Positions 19,145 through 28,416 of a stretch of DNA of 64,000 nt are shown piece after piece. Position numbers and translations under genes: made by a program. Each line of letters starts with the position of its first letter. Position 1 is the first letter of the stretch. Under the pieces are notes generated by a model. The model did not search any database, was not told the origin of the DNA, and saw only the letters and a list, made by a program, of their open reading frames with translations. Origin of the DNA: Achromobacter deleyi (GTDB lineage Bacteria > Pseudomonadota > Gammaproteobacteria > Burkholderiales > Burkholderiaceae_B); assembly GCF_016127315.1 (NCBI RefSeq), contig NZ_CP065997.1, forward strand, positions 5,208,001 to 5,272,000, in the 5' to 3' direction.

Positions 19145-21253
19145 ATGCACAAGAACAAGGACATCCTGCGGGCGACCAGCCTGGCCTGCGCCCTGGCCGC
19201 GTCGTTTCCCGCCTGGCCGCAGGCCACCGGCGCCGACGCCATCACCACCACCGATCCGGTGGTGATCACCGGCGTCGCCCCGAGCGCGCCGCTGACCGTC
19301 ACGACCGACCCGAAGATCCCGCGCCAGCCCCTGCCGGCCAGCGACGGCACCGACTACCTCAAGACCATTCCCGGCTTCTCGGCCATCCGCAACGGCGGCA
19401 CCAACGGCGATCCGGTGCTGCGCGGCATGTTCGGCTCGCGCCTGAACATCCTGACCAACGGCACCTCGATGCCCGGCGCCTGCCCGGCGCGCATGGACGC
19501 GCCCAGCTCGTACATCTCGCCCGAGAACTTCGACAAGCTCACCGTCATCAAGGGCCCGCAGACCGTGCTGTGGGGTCCGGGCGCGTCGGCCGGCACCATC
19601 AGGTTCGACCGCGACACGCCGCGCTTCAGCGAGCCCGGCGTGCGCTTTGACGGCAGCCTGGTGGGCGGATCAAACGGCCGCAACGACCAGGCCGCCGACC
19701 TGACCGTCGGCAACGACAAGGTCTACACCCGCATCACCGCCAACCATTCGCACGCCCAGGACTACAAGGACGGCGACGGCAACAAGGTGCCGTCGCGCTG
19801 GGACAAGTGGAACGCCGACCTGGCGCTGGGTTTCACGCCCGACGCCGACACGCTGTACGAGCTGACCGCCGGCACCGGCGACGGCAACGCGCGCTACGCC
19901 GGACGCGGCATGGACGGCTCGCAGTTCAAGCGCGAGAGCTTCGGCCTGCGCTTCGAGAAGCGCAACCTGGGCGGCGTGCTGGACAAGCTGGAGGCGCAGC
20001 TCTACTACAACTACGCCGATCACGTGATGGACAACTACACGCTGCGCAAGCCGGACATGACCAGCGCCATGCCGATGGCCATGGCGGCGGACGTGGACCG
20101 CGCCACCTGGGGCGGCCGCGTGGCCGGCACCTGGAACCTGGCGCCCGACGTGAGCCTGGTGACCGGCCTGGATTTCCAGCAGAGCCGCCACCGCTCGCGC
20201 AGCGGCACTGACATGCTGCCGTACCGTGAACAGAGCTGGGTCAAGGACGCCGCCTTTGCCAACACCGGCATCTTCGGTGAGTTGACCTGGCATGCCAGCG
20301 AGAGCAGCCGCGTCATCGGCGGCGCGCGGGTGGACTGGGCCTCGGCCAAGGACTTCCGCCGCGACAATGGTTCGATGATGATGCCGATGCCCAATCCCAC
20401 CGCCGGCGAGCGCCGCAACGACACGCTGCCCAGCGGCTTCCTGCGTTACGAGCGGGATCTGGCCGACGTGCCGGCCACCGTCTACATCGGCCTGGGCCAC
20501 GCGGAACGGTTCCCGGATTACTGGGAACTGTTTTCTCCGAAGAAGGGACCGGAAGGTTCGATCAACGCGTTTCGCGGCGTCAAGCCCGAGAAAACCACGC
20601 AGCTCGATTTCGGCGCCCAGTACAAGACCGAGACCTTGGATGCGTGGCTGTCCGGTTACGCGGGTTATGTCGACGACTTCATCCTGTTCGACTACGCCAG
20701 CGGTGGCATGGGCGGTATGGGCGGCATGCATGGCGGGCACGGCGGTCATGGGGGCCACGGCGGTTCCACGCAGGCCCGCAACATCGACGCCCGCATCGCC
20801 GGCGGCGAACTGGGGATGTCGTACCAGGTGGCGCCGCGCTGGACGCTGGGCGCGACGCTGGCCTACGCCTGGGGCCAGAACCGCAGCGACGGCCGCGCCT
20901 TGCCGCAGATGCCGCCGCTGGAGGCCAAGCTCAGCGCCGCCTACGACGACGGCACCTGGTCGGCCGGCGCGCTGTGGCGGGTGGTGGCCGCGCAACGCCG
21001 CTATGCCCTGAACGAGGGCAACGTGGTCAGCAAGGACTTCGGCCCCAGCGCCGGCTTCGGCGTATTCTCGCTGAACGGCGGCTACGCGGTCAGCAAGCAG
21101 GTCAAGCTGTCGCTGGGCGTGGACAACCTGTTCAACAAGACCTACGCTGAGCACCTGAACCTGGCGGGCGACGCGGGCTTCGGCTTTGCCGCCAACACGG
21201 CCTTCAACGAACCCGGGCGCACCTTCTGGGCGCGCCTGAGCTTCAAGTACTGA
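19145..21253 (+). CDS. oprC: TonB-dependent copper receptor (OprC/NosA family)
   Basis: 702 residues, no STN domain. After a signal peptide come a TonB-box region (DPVVITG), a plug with DPVLRGMFGSRLNIL, the family motif GTSMPGACPARMDAPSSYI, and KLTVIKGPQTVLWGPG, then a barrel ending LSFKY. Metal-loving sequence is plain: MTSAMPMAMAAD, MMMPMPNP, and a Gly-Met/Gly-His repeat at residues 520-541. Imports copper or supplies it to periplasmic enzymes. It lies 91 bp after the DUF2946-like gene, likely one operon. Its last 11 bp overlap the convergent LysR gene. The extended frame upstream of 19145 is not signal-like. Confidence 0.9.
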   Translation: MHKNKDILRATSLACALAASFPAWPQATGADAITTTDPVVITGVAPSAPLTVTTDPKIPRQPLPASDGTDYLKTIPGFSAIRNGGTNGDPVLRGMFGSRLNILTNGTSMPGACPARMDAPSSYISPENFDKLTVIKGPQTVLWGPGASAGTIRFDRDTPRFSEPGVRFDGSLVGGSNGRNDQAADLTVGNDKVYTRITANHSHAQDYKDGDGNKVPSRWDKWNADLALGFTPDADTLYELTAGTGDGNARYAGRGMDGSQFKRESFGLRFEKRNLGGVLDKLEAQLYYNYADHVMDNYTLRKPDMTSAMPMAMAADVDRATWGGRVAGTWNLAPDVSLVTGLDFQQSRHRSRSGTDMLPYREQSWVKDAAFANTGIFGELTWHASESSRVIGGARVDWASAKDFRRDNGSMMMPMPNPTAGERRNDTLPSGFLRYERDLADVPATVYIGLGHAERFPDYWELFSPKKGPEGSINAFRGVKPEKTTQLDFGAQYKTETLDAWLSGYAGYVDDFILFDYASGGMGGMGGMHGGHGGHGGHGGSTQARNIDARIAGGELGMSYQVAPRWTLGATLAYAWGQNRSDGRALPQMPPLEAKLSAAYDDGTWSAGALWRVVAAQRRYALNEGNVVSKDFGPSAGFGVFSLNGGYAVSKQVKLSLGVDNLFNKTYAEHLNLAGDAGFGFAANTAFNEPGRTFWARLSFKY
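20702..20767 (+). repeat. In-frame Gly-Met / Gly-His coding repeat in the copper receptor
   Basis: Encodes GGMGGMGGMHGGHGGHGGH followed by GGS: three GGM units then GGH units, imperfect 9-bp DNA repeats. It falls in a predicted surface loop of the barrel, suited to catching Cu(I) by Met and Cu(II) by His. Such repeats can change length by slippage. Confidence 0.75.
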
Positions 21254-22157
21254 GCGCCGTCCGGATCCGCTTGAGATCCCGTTCCAGCTCGATGCGCATC
21301 GCTTTCAGCAACGCCCGCGCGTTCTCCGAAAGCGGTGTGCCGGGCCGGAACACCAGCAGGCAGGCAAAGCCGATATCCAGTTCCAAAGGCTTGATGGTCA
21401 GACCGCGCGCCAGGTAGTCCAGCGCCATGACCGGATGCACCAGGCCGATGCCGACGCCGTGCAGCGCGAACTCGCAGACGGAATTGGAGTAGGGCGTCTC
21501 CAGCACCGGCCGCAGCGCCAGGCCCTGGTCGTGCAGCGCCGTCTCCAGGCGCCGGCGGCTGGCGTCCTCGGGGTTGAGCGCGATGAAGGGATGCTCGGTC
21601 AGGTCGCGCAGCGTAATGCGCGGCCGCGCCGCCAGCGGATGGCGGCTGTGCATGGCGATCACGCCCGGCAGCCGCAGGAATTCCGAGTGTTCCAGGCCCG
21701 CCACCGACAGTTCGTCGGCCATCAGGCCGAAATCGAGCTGGCCGGCCGTGACCTGCTGCAGCACCTCGCGCGAACTCATGATCTGGAACGACATCTGGAT
21801 GCGGCGGTCCTGCAGGCCGAAGGCGGCAATGGCGCGCGGCATGAAGCCGGTGCCCAGCGCCGGCAGCGACCCCACCGCCAGGCGTCCGACGCCGAACGAC
21901 TTCAGGCTGCGGATGCGGTGCTCGATCAGCTCGAAGCCGGCGAAACAGCGATCCACTTCCTCCATCAGCGCGCCGGCCTCCTGGGTCGGCACCAGCCGGC
22001 CGCGCACGCGCTCGAACAGGCGCAGTTCCGACGAGGTTTCCAGCTTGCGGATGGCCTGGCTCACCGCCGGCTGCGAAATGCCCAGCAGGGTAGCGGCCTT
22101 GCTGGTGGTGCCGGCCTGCATCACGGCCCGGAAGACCTGGATCTCGCGCATGTCCAT
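21243..22157 (-). CDS. LysR-family transcriptional regulator
   Basis: 304 residues: HTH (MREIQVFRAVMQAGTTSKAA, QPAVSQAIRKLE) and a LysR substrate domain. Divergent from the metC-like gene and aapJQMP transporter, 108 bp away, so probably their regulator. A perfect 15-bp LysR box (ATAAG-N5-CTTAT) is 2 bp upstream of its own ATG, which implies autorepression. Its 3' end overlaps oprC by 11 bp. Confidence 0.87.
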   Translation of the reverse strand: MDMREIQVFRAVMQAGTTSKAATLLGISQPAVSQAIRKLETSSELRLFERVRGRLVPTQEAGALMEEVDRCFAGFELIEHRIRSLKSFGVGRLAVGSLPALGTGFMPRAIAAFGLQDRRIQMSFQIMSSREVLQQVTAGQLDFGLMADELSVAGLEHSEFLRLPGVIAMHSRHPLAARPRITLRDLTEHPFIALNPEDASRRRLETALHDQGLALRPVLETPYSNSVCEFALHGVGIGLVHPVMALDYLARGLTIKPLELDIGFACLLVFRPGTPLSENARALLKAMRIELERDLKRIRTALST

Positions 22158-22159
22158 CT

Positions 22160-22174
22160 ATAAGTCCCGCTTAT
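22160..22174. promoter_or_regulatory. LysR box between lysR and metC-like gene
   Basis: ATAAG-TCCCG-CTTAT, a perfect inverted repeat that contains the T-N11-A core of LysR recognition sites (T61, A73 of 22161/22173). It abuts the lysR start codon and is 90 bp upstream of the metC-like start, the usual position for an autoregulatory and activation site. Confidence 0.55.
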
Positions 22175-22265
22175 TGACTAAGTTTTTTCGATTGTTGAGG
22201 CAATGGAAAGAAAGGCAGACACTGGCGCTGTTCCCGATCACTCCTAAGCTCAGCAAATAGATTAG

Positions 22266-23414
22266 ATGAAAGCTATCAATCAGACTAATAGAGATTTCGC
22301 CAGCCTGTCGCCCGCGGTCCAGCGCGCCTCGACCGTGGTGTTCGACTCGCTGCAGGCCTTCGTCGAGCGCAAGCACCGCCAGCCCGACGGCTTCAGCTAT
22401 GGCGTCACCGGCACGCCCACCGCGCGCCTGCTGGAAGACCGCATCGCCGCGCTGGAAGGCGGCCGCCACTGCGTCATCACGCCGTCCGGGGCAGCGGCGC
22501 TGATGACGGTGGTGATGGGCTTCGTGCGCGGCGGCGACCACCTGCTGCTGTCGGCGGCCTGCTATGGCGCGCTCAAGACTTTCGGCGAGAAATGGCTGGC
22601 GCACATGGGTGTGGACGTGGAGCTGTACGACCCGTCGATCGGTGCCGGCATCGAGGCGCTGATCCGCCCGGCCACCCGCATGATCTGCATCGAGGCGCCC
22701 GGCACCGTCACCATGGAAATGGCCGACGTGCCCGCCATCGCCGCCGCCGCGCGGCGCCACGGCGTGCTGACCATGATGGACAACACCTGGGCCAGCCCGC
22801 TGGGCTTCCAGCCGCTGGCGCACGGCGTCGATTTCAGCGTCGAGGCCGCCACCAAATTCTTCGGCGGCCATTCCGACGTGCTGATGGGCAGCATCAGCAT
22901 GAACGACGCCGATCATTACGCCGTGCTGCGCGAGACCCAGAGCATCCTGGGCCAGCAGGTCAGCCCGGACGATTGCTTCCTGGTGCTGCGCGGCCTGGAG
23001 ACGCTGGCGCTGCGGCTGCGCGCGCAGAGCGACGCGACGCTGCGCGTGGCCGAGTGGCTGCAAAGCCAGCCGCAGGTCGAGCGCCTGCTGTATCCGCCGC
23101 TGCCGTCCGACCCGGGCCATGCCCTGTGGCAGCGCGACTTCCGCACCAACGGCTGCCTGTTCTCGATGGTGCTGGCGCCGGCGCCGGAGGCGGCCTTCAA
23201 CGGTTTCTTCGATTCGTTGCGCCATTTCGCCATCGGCGCCAGCTGGGGCGGGGTGCACAGCCTGGCGGCCTATTACCCGGCGGGGCTGCAGGCCGGCCGC
23301 GCCTTCCCGGCCACGGACCGACCCATCGTGCGGCTGTCGGTCGGCCTGGAGGACGTGGACACGCTCAAGGATGACCTGCGCACCGCGCTGGCGGCCTATC
23401 GGGCGCAGCGCTGA
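22266..23414 (+). CDS. metC: Cystathionine beta-lyase-like PLP enzyme (MetC family)
   Basis: 382 residues of the Cys/Met metabolism PLP family. Seen: YGVTGTPTARLLEDRIAALE, PSGAAALMTVV, MDNTWASPLGFQPL, and EAATKFFGGHSDVLMG with the PLP lysine K197. Catalyses C-S beta-elimination of cystathionine or cystine-like substrates to pyruvate, ammonia and a thiol. It is followed by an L-amino acid importer and preceded by a divergent LysR, so here it may work as a catabolic C-S lyase on imported amino acids rather than in methionine synthesis. Confidence 0.85.
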   Translation: MKAINQTNRDFASLSPAVQRASTVVFDSLQAFVERKHRQPDGFSYGVTGTPTARLLEDRIAALEGGRHCVITPSGAAALMTVVMGFVRGGDHLLLSAACYGALKTFGEKWLAHMGVDVELYDPSIGAGIEALIRPATRMICIEAPGTVTMEMADVPAIAAAARRHGVLTMMDNTWASPLGFQPLAHGVDFSVEAATKFFGGHSDVLMGSISMNDADHYAVLRETQSILGQQVSPDDCFLVLRGLETLALRLRAQSDATLRVAEWLQSQPQVERLLYPPLPSDPGHALWQRDFRTNGCLFSMVLAPAPEAAFNGFFDSLRHFAIGASWGGVHSLAAYYPAGLQAGRAFPATDRPIVRLSVGLEDVDTLKDDLRTALAAYRAQR

Positions 23415-23440
23415 GCGCGCGGCCGGGCGGGGCCGCGCGC
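23415..23440 (+). terminator. GC hairpin directly after the metC-like stop
   Basis: A perfect 10-bp stem (23415-23424 with 23431-23440, 6-nt loop) begins at the base after TGA. No T run follows. Inside an otherwise co-directional cluster it may act as partial terminator or mRNA stabiliser that sets the ratio of enzyme to the abundant binding protein. Confidence 0.4.
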
Positions 23441-23567
23441 GCGCCTGGCGCCCAGCCCACCCGGACGGCGCTTTGCGCCGAATCCCGTTCAACACACCGG
23501 CCGGCCGCGCATGGCCGACCGGCACGAAGCGCCCCGAGGCGCTCATCACATAGCAAGGGGAATTGCC

Positions 23568-24707
23568 ATGTTCAGCTTCAAGCAGACTTACCGTTGTCTC
23601 GCCCTGGCCATCGCGGCCTGCGTCCCGGCCGCCGTGCCGGCCCAGGCCGCCGCCCAGTCCGCGGCGCAACCCGAGGCACAAGCCGCGACACAAACCGCGA
23701 CACAAACGCCCGCCGCCGGCGCCTCGCCGGTGGCGGCCGCCGTCACCCAGACCAACAGCCCCACGGTGGACCAGATCCGCGCCCGCGGCTATGTCATCTG
23801 CGGTTCCGGCCACGGCACCACTGGCTTCTCGGCGCCCGACAAGGACGGCAACTGGAAGGGACTGGACGTCGACACCTGCCGCGCCATCGCCATCGCGGTG
23901 CTGGGCGACGCCAGCAAGACGCGCTTCGTGCCGCTGACCGGCCAGCAGCGCCTGACGGCCCTGCAGACCGGCCAGATCGACGTGCTGCCGCGCACCACCT
24001 CGTGGACCCTGCGGCGCGACGCCAACGGCATCAACTTCACTTATCCCAACTACTACGAGTACGACGCCTTCATGGTGCGCAAGGACCTGGGCATCACCCA
24101 GACCAAGGACATGAACGGCGCCACCATCTGCGTACAGACCGGCTCCACCAACGAGGTCACGGTGGCCGACCTGTCGCGCAAGTTCAAGCTGGGCCTGAAG
24201 ACGGTGCTGTTCGACAACGTCGCGGCCTCGCGCCAGGCGTTCTTCTCGGGCCGCTGCGACGGCCTGATCACCGACGCCTCGGCGCTGGCGGCGGTGCGCG
24301 CGACCCAGGCGCAGAACCCGGACGACTACGTGATTTTCCCGGCCAGCGGCCACAGCGAGGCGCTGACGCCGTCGGTGCGCCACGGCGACGACCGCTGGTT
24401 CGACATCGTCAAATGGGTCATCCAGGTGCCGATCGCCGCCGAGGACATGGGCATCACCCAGGCCAACGTCGACGACATGCTCAAGTCCGACGACCCGCGC
24501 ATCGCCCGCTTCCTGGGCACGGAGCCGGGCAACGGCAAGGCGCTGGGGCTGGATGAGCGCTGGGCCTACAACATCGTCAAGCAGTTGGGCAACTACGGCG
24601 AGATCTTCGAGCGCAACGTCGGCAAGAACAGCCCGATGAAGCTCGAGCGCGGCATGAACCGGCTGTATCGCGACGGCGGCCTGATGTACCCGTACGTCTT
24701 CAACTGA
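23568..24707 (+). CDS. aapJ: General L-amino acid ABC transporter binding protein (AapJ-like)
   Basis: 379 residues. Signal peptide (FKQTYRCLALAIAACVPAAVPAQAA), then an Ala/Gln/Thr-rich linker and the AapJ fold: TVDQIRARGYVICGSGHGTTGF, GLDVDTCRAIAIAVLGD, LPRTTSWTLRRDANGINF, NGATICVQTGSTNEVTVAD. Captures polar L-amino acids for AapQMP. ATG 23568 is 8 nt after AAGGGGAA. The linker at residues about 36-48 contains a 12-bp tandem repeat. Confidence 0.9.
   Translation: MFSFKQTYRCLALAIAACVPAAVPAQAAAQSAAQPEAQAATQTATQTPAAGASPVAAAVTQTNSPTVDQIRARGYVICGSGHGTTGFSAPDKDGNWKGLDVDTCRAIAIAVLGDASKTRFVPLTGQQRLTALQTGQIDVLPRTTSWTLRRDANGINFTYPNYYEYDAFMVRKDLGITQTKDMNGATICVQTGSTNEVTVADLSRKFKLGLKTVLFDNVAASRQAFFSGRCDGLITDASALAAVRATQAQNPDDYVIFPASGHSEALTPSVRHGDDRWFDIVKWVIQVPIAAEDMGITQANVDDMLKSDDPRIARFLGTEPGNGKALGLDERWAYNIVKQLGNYGEIFERNVGKNSPMKLERGMNRLYRDGGLMYPYVFN
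23676..23711 (+). repeat. Three 12-bp direct repeats in the aapJ linker
   Basis: Units GCACAAGCCGCG, ACACAAACCGCG and ACACAAACGCCC encode an Ala-Thr-Gln-rich stretch between signal peptide and binding domain. Whole-codon units, so length change would keep the frame. Confidence 0.6.
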
Positions 24708-24726
24708 CCGGCGGGCGAGTCTCATC

Positions 24727-25875
24727 ATGTTCAAGCGACTCTGGTTCGACGGCCGGGCCCGGGCCGTCCTGGCGCAGCTGCTGATCGCCTGCGCCTTCGT
24801 CGGCACGGTGGGCTGGCTGGCCTGGAACGCCCACGCCAACCTGACCCAGCGCGGCATCGCCATGGGCTTCGACTACCTTGGCGAGGCGGCCCGTTTTCCC
24901 ATCGCCGAAAGCCTGCTGGCATACCAGCCGACCGACAGCTACGGCCGCGCCTTCCTGGTGGGGCTGGTCAACACGCTGTACATCTCGGCGCTGGTGATCG
25001 CGGCCTCGACGCTGCTGGGCTTCGGCCTGGCGCTGGCGCGCCGCAGCCGCCATCCGCTGGTGACGGGGGTGGCCACGGTCTACCTGGAAGCCGTGCGCAA
25101 CACGCCGCTGGTGGTGCAACTGCTGTTCTGGTACAGCCTGGTGACGATCAATCTGCCGCCAGCGCGGCAGGCGTTGCAGCCGCTGCCCGGCGTGTTCCTG
25201 TCGGTGCGCGGACTGTTCTTTCCCAGCCTGTCGCTGCAGGGCGATACGCAGCCGCTGTGGTGGGCGCTGGGCGGGGCGGCGCTGCTGCTGTGGGGCGCCT
25301 GGCGTCTGGCGCGCCGCGCCGTCGCTCCGCGCATGCCATGGCGCGGCCTGGGCCTGCTCGCGGCGGTCGCGCTGGTGGCGGCCGCGGCGGGGTGGGGCGG
25401 CGCCTCGCTGCACGCCGACGTGCCGGCGCTGCGCGGCCTGAATTTCGCCGGCGGCAGCGCCTTCACGCCGGAGTTCACTGCCTTGCTGGTGGGGCTGACG
25501 ATCTATTCGGCGGCGTTCTCCGGCGAGATCATCCGCGGCGGCATCGACGCGGTGCCCGCCGGCCAGTGGGAAGCCGCGCATTCGCTGGGCCTGAAACCCG
25601 GCGCCGCGCTGCGCTGGATCGTGGTGCCGCAGGCGCTACGCGTGATCATCCCGCCGATGACCAGCCAGTACCTGTCCATCATCAAGAACACCACGCTGGC
25701 GCTGGCGGTGGGCTACCCGGACCTGTCCTTCGTCATCACCACCACCATCAACCAGACCGGCCAGGCCATCGAGGGCGTGGCGGTGCTGATGGCGGTGTAC
25801 CTGAGCATCAGCCTGAGCGTGTCGCTGTTCATGAATCTGTACAACCGCCGCATCCTGAGGACGCAACGCGCATGA
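24727..25875 (+). CDS. aapQ: Amino acid ABC transporter permease (AapQ-like)
   Basis: 382 residues, the long His/Glu/Gln/Arg-type permease. The core is split by an insertion of roughly 120 residues between [19 protein letters not shown] and [20 protein letters not shown], as in AapQ/BztB. EAA loop: [20 protein letters not shown]. Overlaps the next gene by ATGA. Confidence 0.9.
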   Translation: MFKRLWFDGRARAVLAQLLIACAFVGTVGWLAWNAHANLTQRGIAMGFDYLGEAARFPIAESLLAYQPTDSYGRAFLVGLVNTLYISALVIAASTLLGFGLALARRSRHPLVTGVATVYLEAVRNTPLVVQLLFWYSLVTINLPPARQALQPLPGVFLSVRGLFFPSLSLQGDTQPLWWALGGAALLLWGAWRLARRAVAPRMPWRGLGLLAAVALVAAAAGWGGASLHADVPALRGLNFAGGSAFTPEFTALLVGLTIYSAAFSGEIIRGGIDAVPAGQWEAAHSLGLKPGAALRWIVVPQALRVIIPPMTSQYLSIIKNTTLALAVGYPDLSFVITTTINQTGQAIEGVAVLMAVYLSISLSVSLFMNLYNRRILRTQRA

Positions 25876-26969
25876 GCCTGTCCCATCCTTCCTCCCTGCC
25901 GCCGCAGGCCCTGCGGCCGCCGCGCGAGCGCCGCGACAGCGTCTGGCACCGCCTGTTCGGCAGCGCCGTCAGCGCGGTCGCCAGCGTGGCCACGCTGGCG
26001 CTGGTCCTGGCCGCGGCCGGCAAGCTGCTGAACTGGGCGGTGCTGGACGCCGTCTGGCCGGGCGCCACGGGCGACGTCTGCCGCCAGGCCAGCGGCGCCT
26101 GCTGGGCCTTCCTGGGCGAAAAGATGCGCCAGATCCTGTTCGGCATCTATCCCCCGGGCGAGCAATGGCGGCCCACCGTGGTCTGCCTGTTCATCCTGGC
26201 GATGACGGTGTTTTCGCTCAGCCCGCGCCAATGGCGCGCCCGCACGGCGGTCCTCTGGATCGCCGGCCTGGCGGCCGGGCTGATGCTGATGCAGGGCGGC
26301 GTGTTCGGCCTGGCGCGGGTGCCCACCTCGTCGTGGGGCGGCCTGCCCATCACGCTGCTGCTGGCGGTGTGCGCGCTGGGCGCCGGACTGCCGCTGGGCG
26401 TGCTGCTGGCGCTGGGACGCCGCGGCAGCCTGCCGACGGCGCGCTTCATCAGCATCGGCGTGATCGAGCTGATCCGCGGCCTGCCGCTGGTCAGCCTGCT
26501 GTTCATGGCCTCGATCGTGCTGCCCATCATGCTGCCGGCCGGCATGACCATCGACAGCCTGCTGCGCGCCGGCATCGCGCTGACGGTGTTCTCGGCCGCC
26601 TACCTGGCCGAGGTGATCCGCGGCGGCCTGCAGGCGATCCCGCCCGGGCAGGCCGAGGCCTCGCGCGCGCTGGGCCTGTCGTGGTGGCAGATGACGCGGC
26701 TGGTGGTGCTGCCGCAAGCGCTGCGCAAGGTGATCGCGCCGCTCACCAACACCGCCATCGTGATGATCAAGAACACCAGCCTGGTGCTGATCGTGGGCCT
26801 GTTCGACCTGCTCAGCTCGGGGCGCGCGGCGCTGACCGATCCGGCCTGGCCCACGCCCTACGTCGAGACCTATCTCTTCATCGCATCGATCTATTTCTGC
26901 ATCTGCTTCGGCCTGTCGCGCTACTCGATGTGGCTGGAGCACCGCTACAAAAAAGGGGAACTCCGATGA
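25872..26969 (+). CDS. aapM: Amino acid ABC transporter permease (AapM-like)
   Basis: 365 residues, second permease. An N-terminal part with several helices precedes the transporter core: [59 protein letters not shown] and [20 protein letters not shown]. Forms a heterodimer with AapQ. Starts at 25872 within the aapQ stop and ends within the aapP start. Confidence 0.9.
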   Translation: MSLSHPSSLPPQALRPPRERRDSVWHRLFGSAVSAVASVATLALVLAAAGKLLNWAVLDAVWPGATGDVCRQASGACWAFLGEKMRQILFGIYPPGEQWRPTVVCLFILAMTVFSLSPRQWRARTAVLWIAGLAAGLMLMQGGVFGLARVPTSSWGGLPITLLLAVCALGAGLPLGVLLALGRRGSLPTARFISIGVIELIRGLPLVSLLFMASIVLPIMLPAGMTIDSLLRAGIALTVFSAAYLAEVIRGGLQAIPPGQAEASRALGLSWWQMTRLVVLPQALRKVIAPLTNTAIVMIKNTSLVLIVGLFDLLSSGRAALTDPAWPTPYVETYLFIASIYFCICFGLSRYSMWLEHRYKKGELR

Positions 26970-27721
26970 CCACGCCTTCCGCCGCCACGCCGCCCGCCAT
27001 CGCCATCGCCGGCATGCACAAGTGGTACGGCGAATTCCATGTGCTGCAGGACATCAACCTGCAGGTCCGCGCAGGCGAGCGCCTGGTGATCTGCGGGCCG
27101 TCCGGCTCGGGCAAGTCCACCATGATCCGCTGCATCAACCGGCTCGAACGCCACCAGCAGGGCTCCATCGTGGTCAACGGCGTCGAACTGAGCGACGACC
27201 TGCGCGCCGTGGACGGCGTGCGCACCGACGCCGGCATGGTGTTCCAGCACTTCAACCTGTTCCCGCACCTGACGGTGCTGGAGAACTGCATCCTGGCGCC
27301 GACCCAGGTGCGGCGCATGCCGCGCGCGCAGGCGGTGGAGCTGGCCATGCGCTACCTGGAGCGGGTGCGCATTCCCGACCAGGCCGGCAAGTATCCCGGC
27401 CAGTTGTCGGGCGGCCAGCAGCAGCGCGTGGCCATTGCCCGTTCGCTCTGCATGCAGCCGCGCATCATGCTGTTCGACGAGCCGACCTCGGCGCTGGATC
27501 CGGAGATGGTCAAGGAGGTGCTGGACACCATGACCTCGCTGGCCGAGGACGGCATGACCATGCTGTGCGTGACGCACGAGATGGGCTTCGCCCGCAACGT
27601 CGCCGACCGGGTGGTGTTCATGGACGGCGGCCGCATCATCGAGATGGGCGAGCCGGGCGCGTTCTTCGACAACCCCAGGCATGAACGCACCCGGGCGTTC
27701 CTGGAGCGCATCCTGCATTGA
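26966..27721 (+). CDS. aapP: Amino acid ABC transporter ATPase (AapP-like)
   Basis: 251 residues with Walker [11 protein letters not shown]-loop [17 protein letters not shown], signature [15 protein letters not shown], Walker [16 protein letters not shown] and [15 protein letters not shown], the polar amino acid (GlnQ/AapP) subfamily. Energises AapQM. RBS AAAAGGGGAA before the start. Last gene of the cluster. Confidence 0.93.
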   Translation: MTTPSAATPPAIAIAGMHKWYGEFHVLQDINLQVRAGERLVICGPSGSGKSTMIRCINRLERHQQGSIVVNGVELSDDLRAVDGVRTDAGMVFQHFNLFPHLTVLENCILAPTQVRRMPRAQAVELAMRYLERVRIPDQAGKYPGQLSGGQQQRVAIARSLCMQPRIMLFDEPTSALDPEMVKEVLDTMTSLAEDGMTMLCVTHEMGFARNVADRVVFMDGGRIIEMGEPGAFFDNPRHERTRAFLERILH

Positions 27722-27770
27722 GGGCAGGGCGGCGCGAAAGATCGGGGCGGGGCGGCGATTTGGTGAGGTT

Positions 27771-27806
27771 TCAATTTATAATGAAACTCGTTCTTAATTG
27801 AAAATC
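27771..27806 (+). promoter_or_regulatory. Promoter with Fur-like site before the second FecI gene
   Basis: An AT island with an exact TATAAT at 27777-27782, overlapped by an imperfect dyad AATGAAACTCGTTCTTAATT that resembles the Fur consensus. A good -35 hexamer is not evident. Its place 30-60 bp before a FecI-type sigma gene suits iron control; the Fur match is weaker than at 4690 or 31992. Confidence 0.45.
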
Positions 27807-27834
27807 ACGCGGCCTGCGAGGCGGCGTACCCGCC

Positions 27835-28374
27835 ATGGCCACTCAGGACCTGGATTACTCCGCCCCGATCGCCGTCGACGCCGTTGCCCGCACGCAGCTG
27901 CAACGCTTCTATGTCGACCACCATCCCTGGCTGCTGGGCTGGCTGCGGCGCCGCGTCGGCAACAGCAGCGACGCCGCCGACCTGTCGCACGACACCTTCC
28001 TGTGCCTGCTGGGCGAGGGCCGGCGCGACGCCATCCGCGAAGCCCGGCCGTTCCTGGCCACCATCGCCCGCCGCCTGATCGCGCGCCGGCGCCACAAGGC
28101 GGCGCTGGAAGCCGCCTACCTCGAAGCGCTGGCCTGCCTGCCGGTCCCGACCGCGCCGTCGCCGGAAAGCGTGGCGCTGGCGGTGGAAACGCTGCAGCAG
28201 CTCGACCAGGCGCTGGAAGGCCTGCCGCAAGCGGCGCGCAGCGCTTTCATCATGGCGCACATCGAGGAACTGACCTACGCGCAGATCGCCGAGCGCCTGC
28301 GCATCTCGCCCAGCACCGTCAAGAAATACCTGATCCGCGCCAACGCCCACTGCCTGTTCGCGCTGGCGGCATGA
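27835..28374 (+). CDS. FecI-like ECF sigma factor
   Basis: 179 residues. Region 2: HHPWLLGWLRRRVGNSSDAA, DLSHDTFLCLLGEG; region 4: LPQAARSAFIMAHIEELTYA, QIAERLRISPSTVKKYLIRA. Convergent with the siderophore receptor gene 28417-30831, 42 bp away, and no fecR follows it. The matching FecR is probably the one upstream of that receptor (30949-31956), so this iron-signalling set has its sigma gene displaced to the 3' side of the receptor. Confidence 0.87.
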   Translation: MATQDLDYSAPIAVDAVARTQLQRFYVDHHPWLLGWLRRRVGNSSDAADLSHDTFLCLLGEGRRDAIREARPFLATIARRLIARRRHKAALEAAYLEALACLPVPTAPSPESVALAVETLQQLDQALEGLPQAARSAFIMAHIEELTYAQIAERLRISPSTVKKYLIRANAHCLFALAA

Positions 28375-28377
28375 GGG

Positions 28378-28406
28378 CCGGGCCGGACCGCCGGCGGGCG
28401 GCCCGG
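28378..28406. terminator. Hairpin between convergent sigma and receptor genes
   Basis: 8-bp stem CCGGGCCG/CGGCCCGG (28378-28385 with 28399-28406) enclosing a self-complementary GC loop, in the 42 bp between two stop codons. Likely a bidirectional transcription barrier, though without T tracts. Confidence 0.4.
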
Positions 28407-28416
28407 AGCGTCGTCG

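Noticed and set aside
22158..24863. A 901-codon minus-strand frame opposite metC and aapJ
   Set aside because: Same reason: antisense shadow of two well-supported genes, no recognisable domain.
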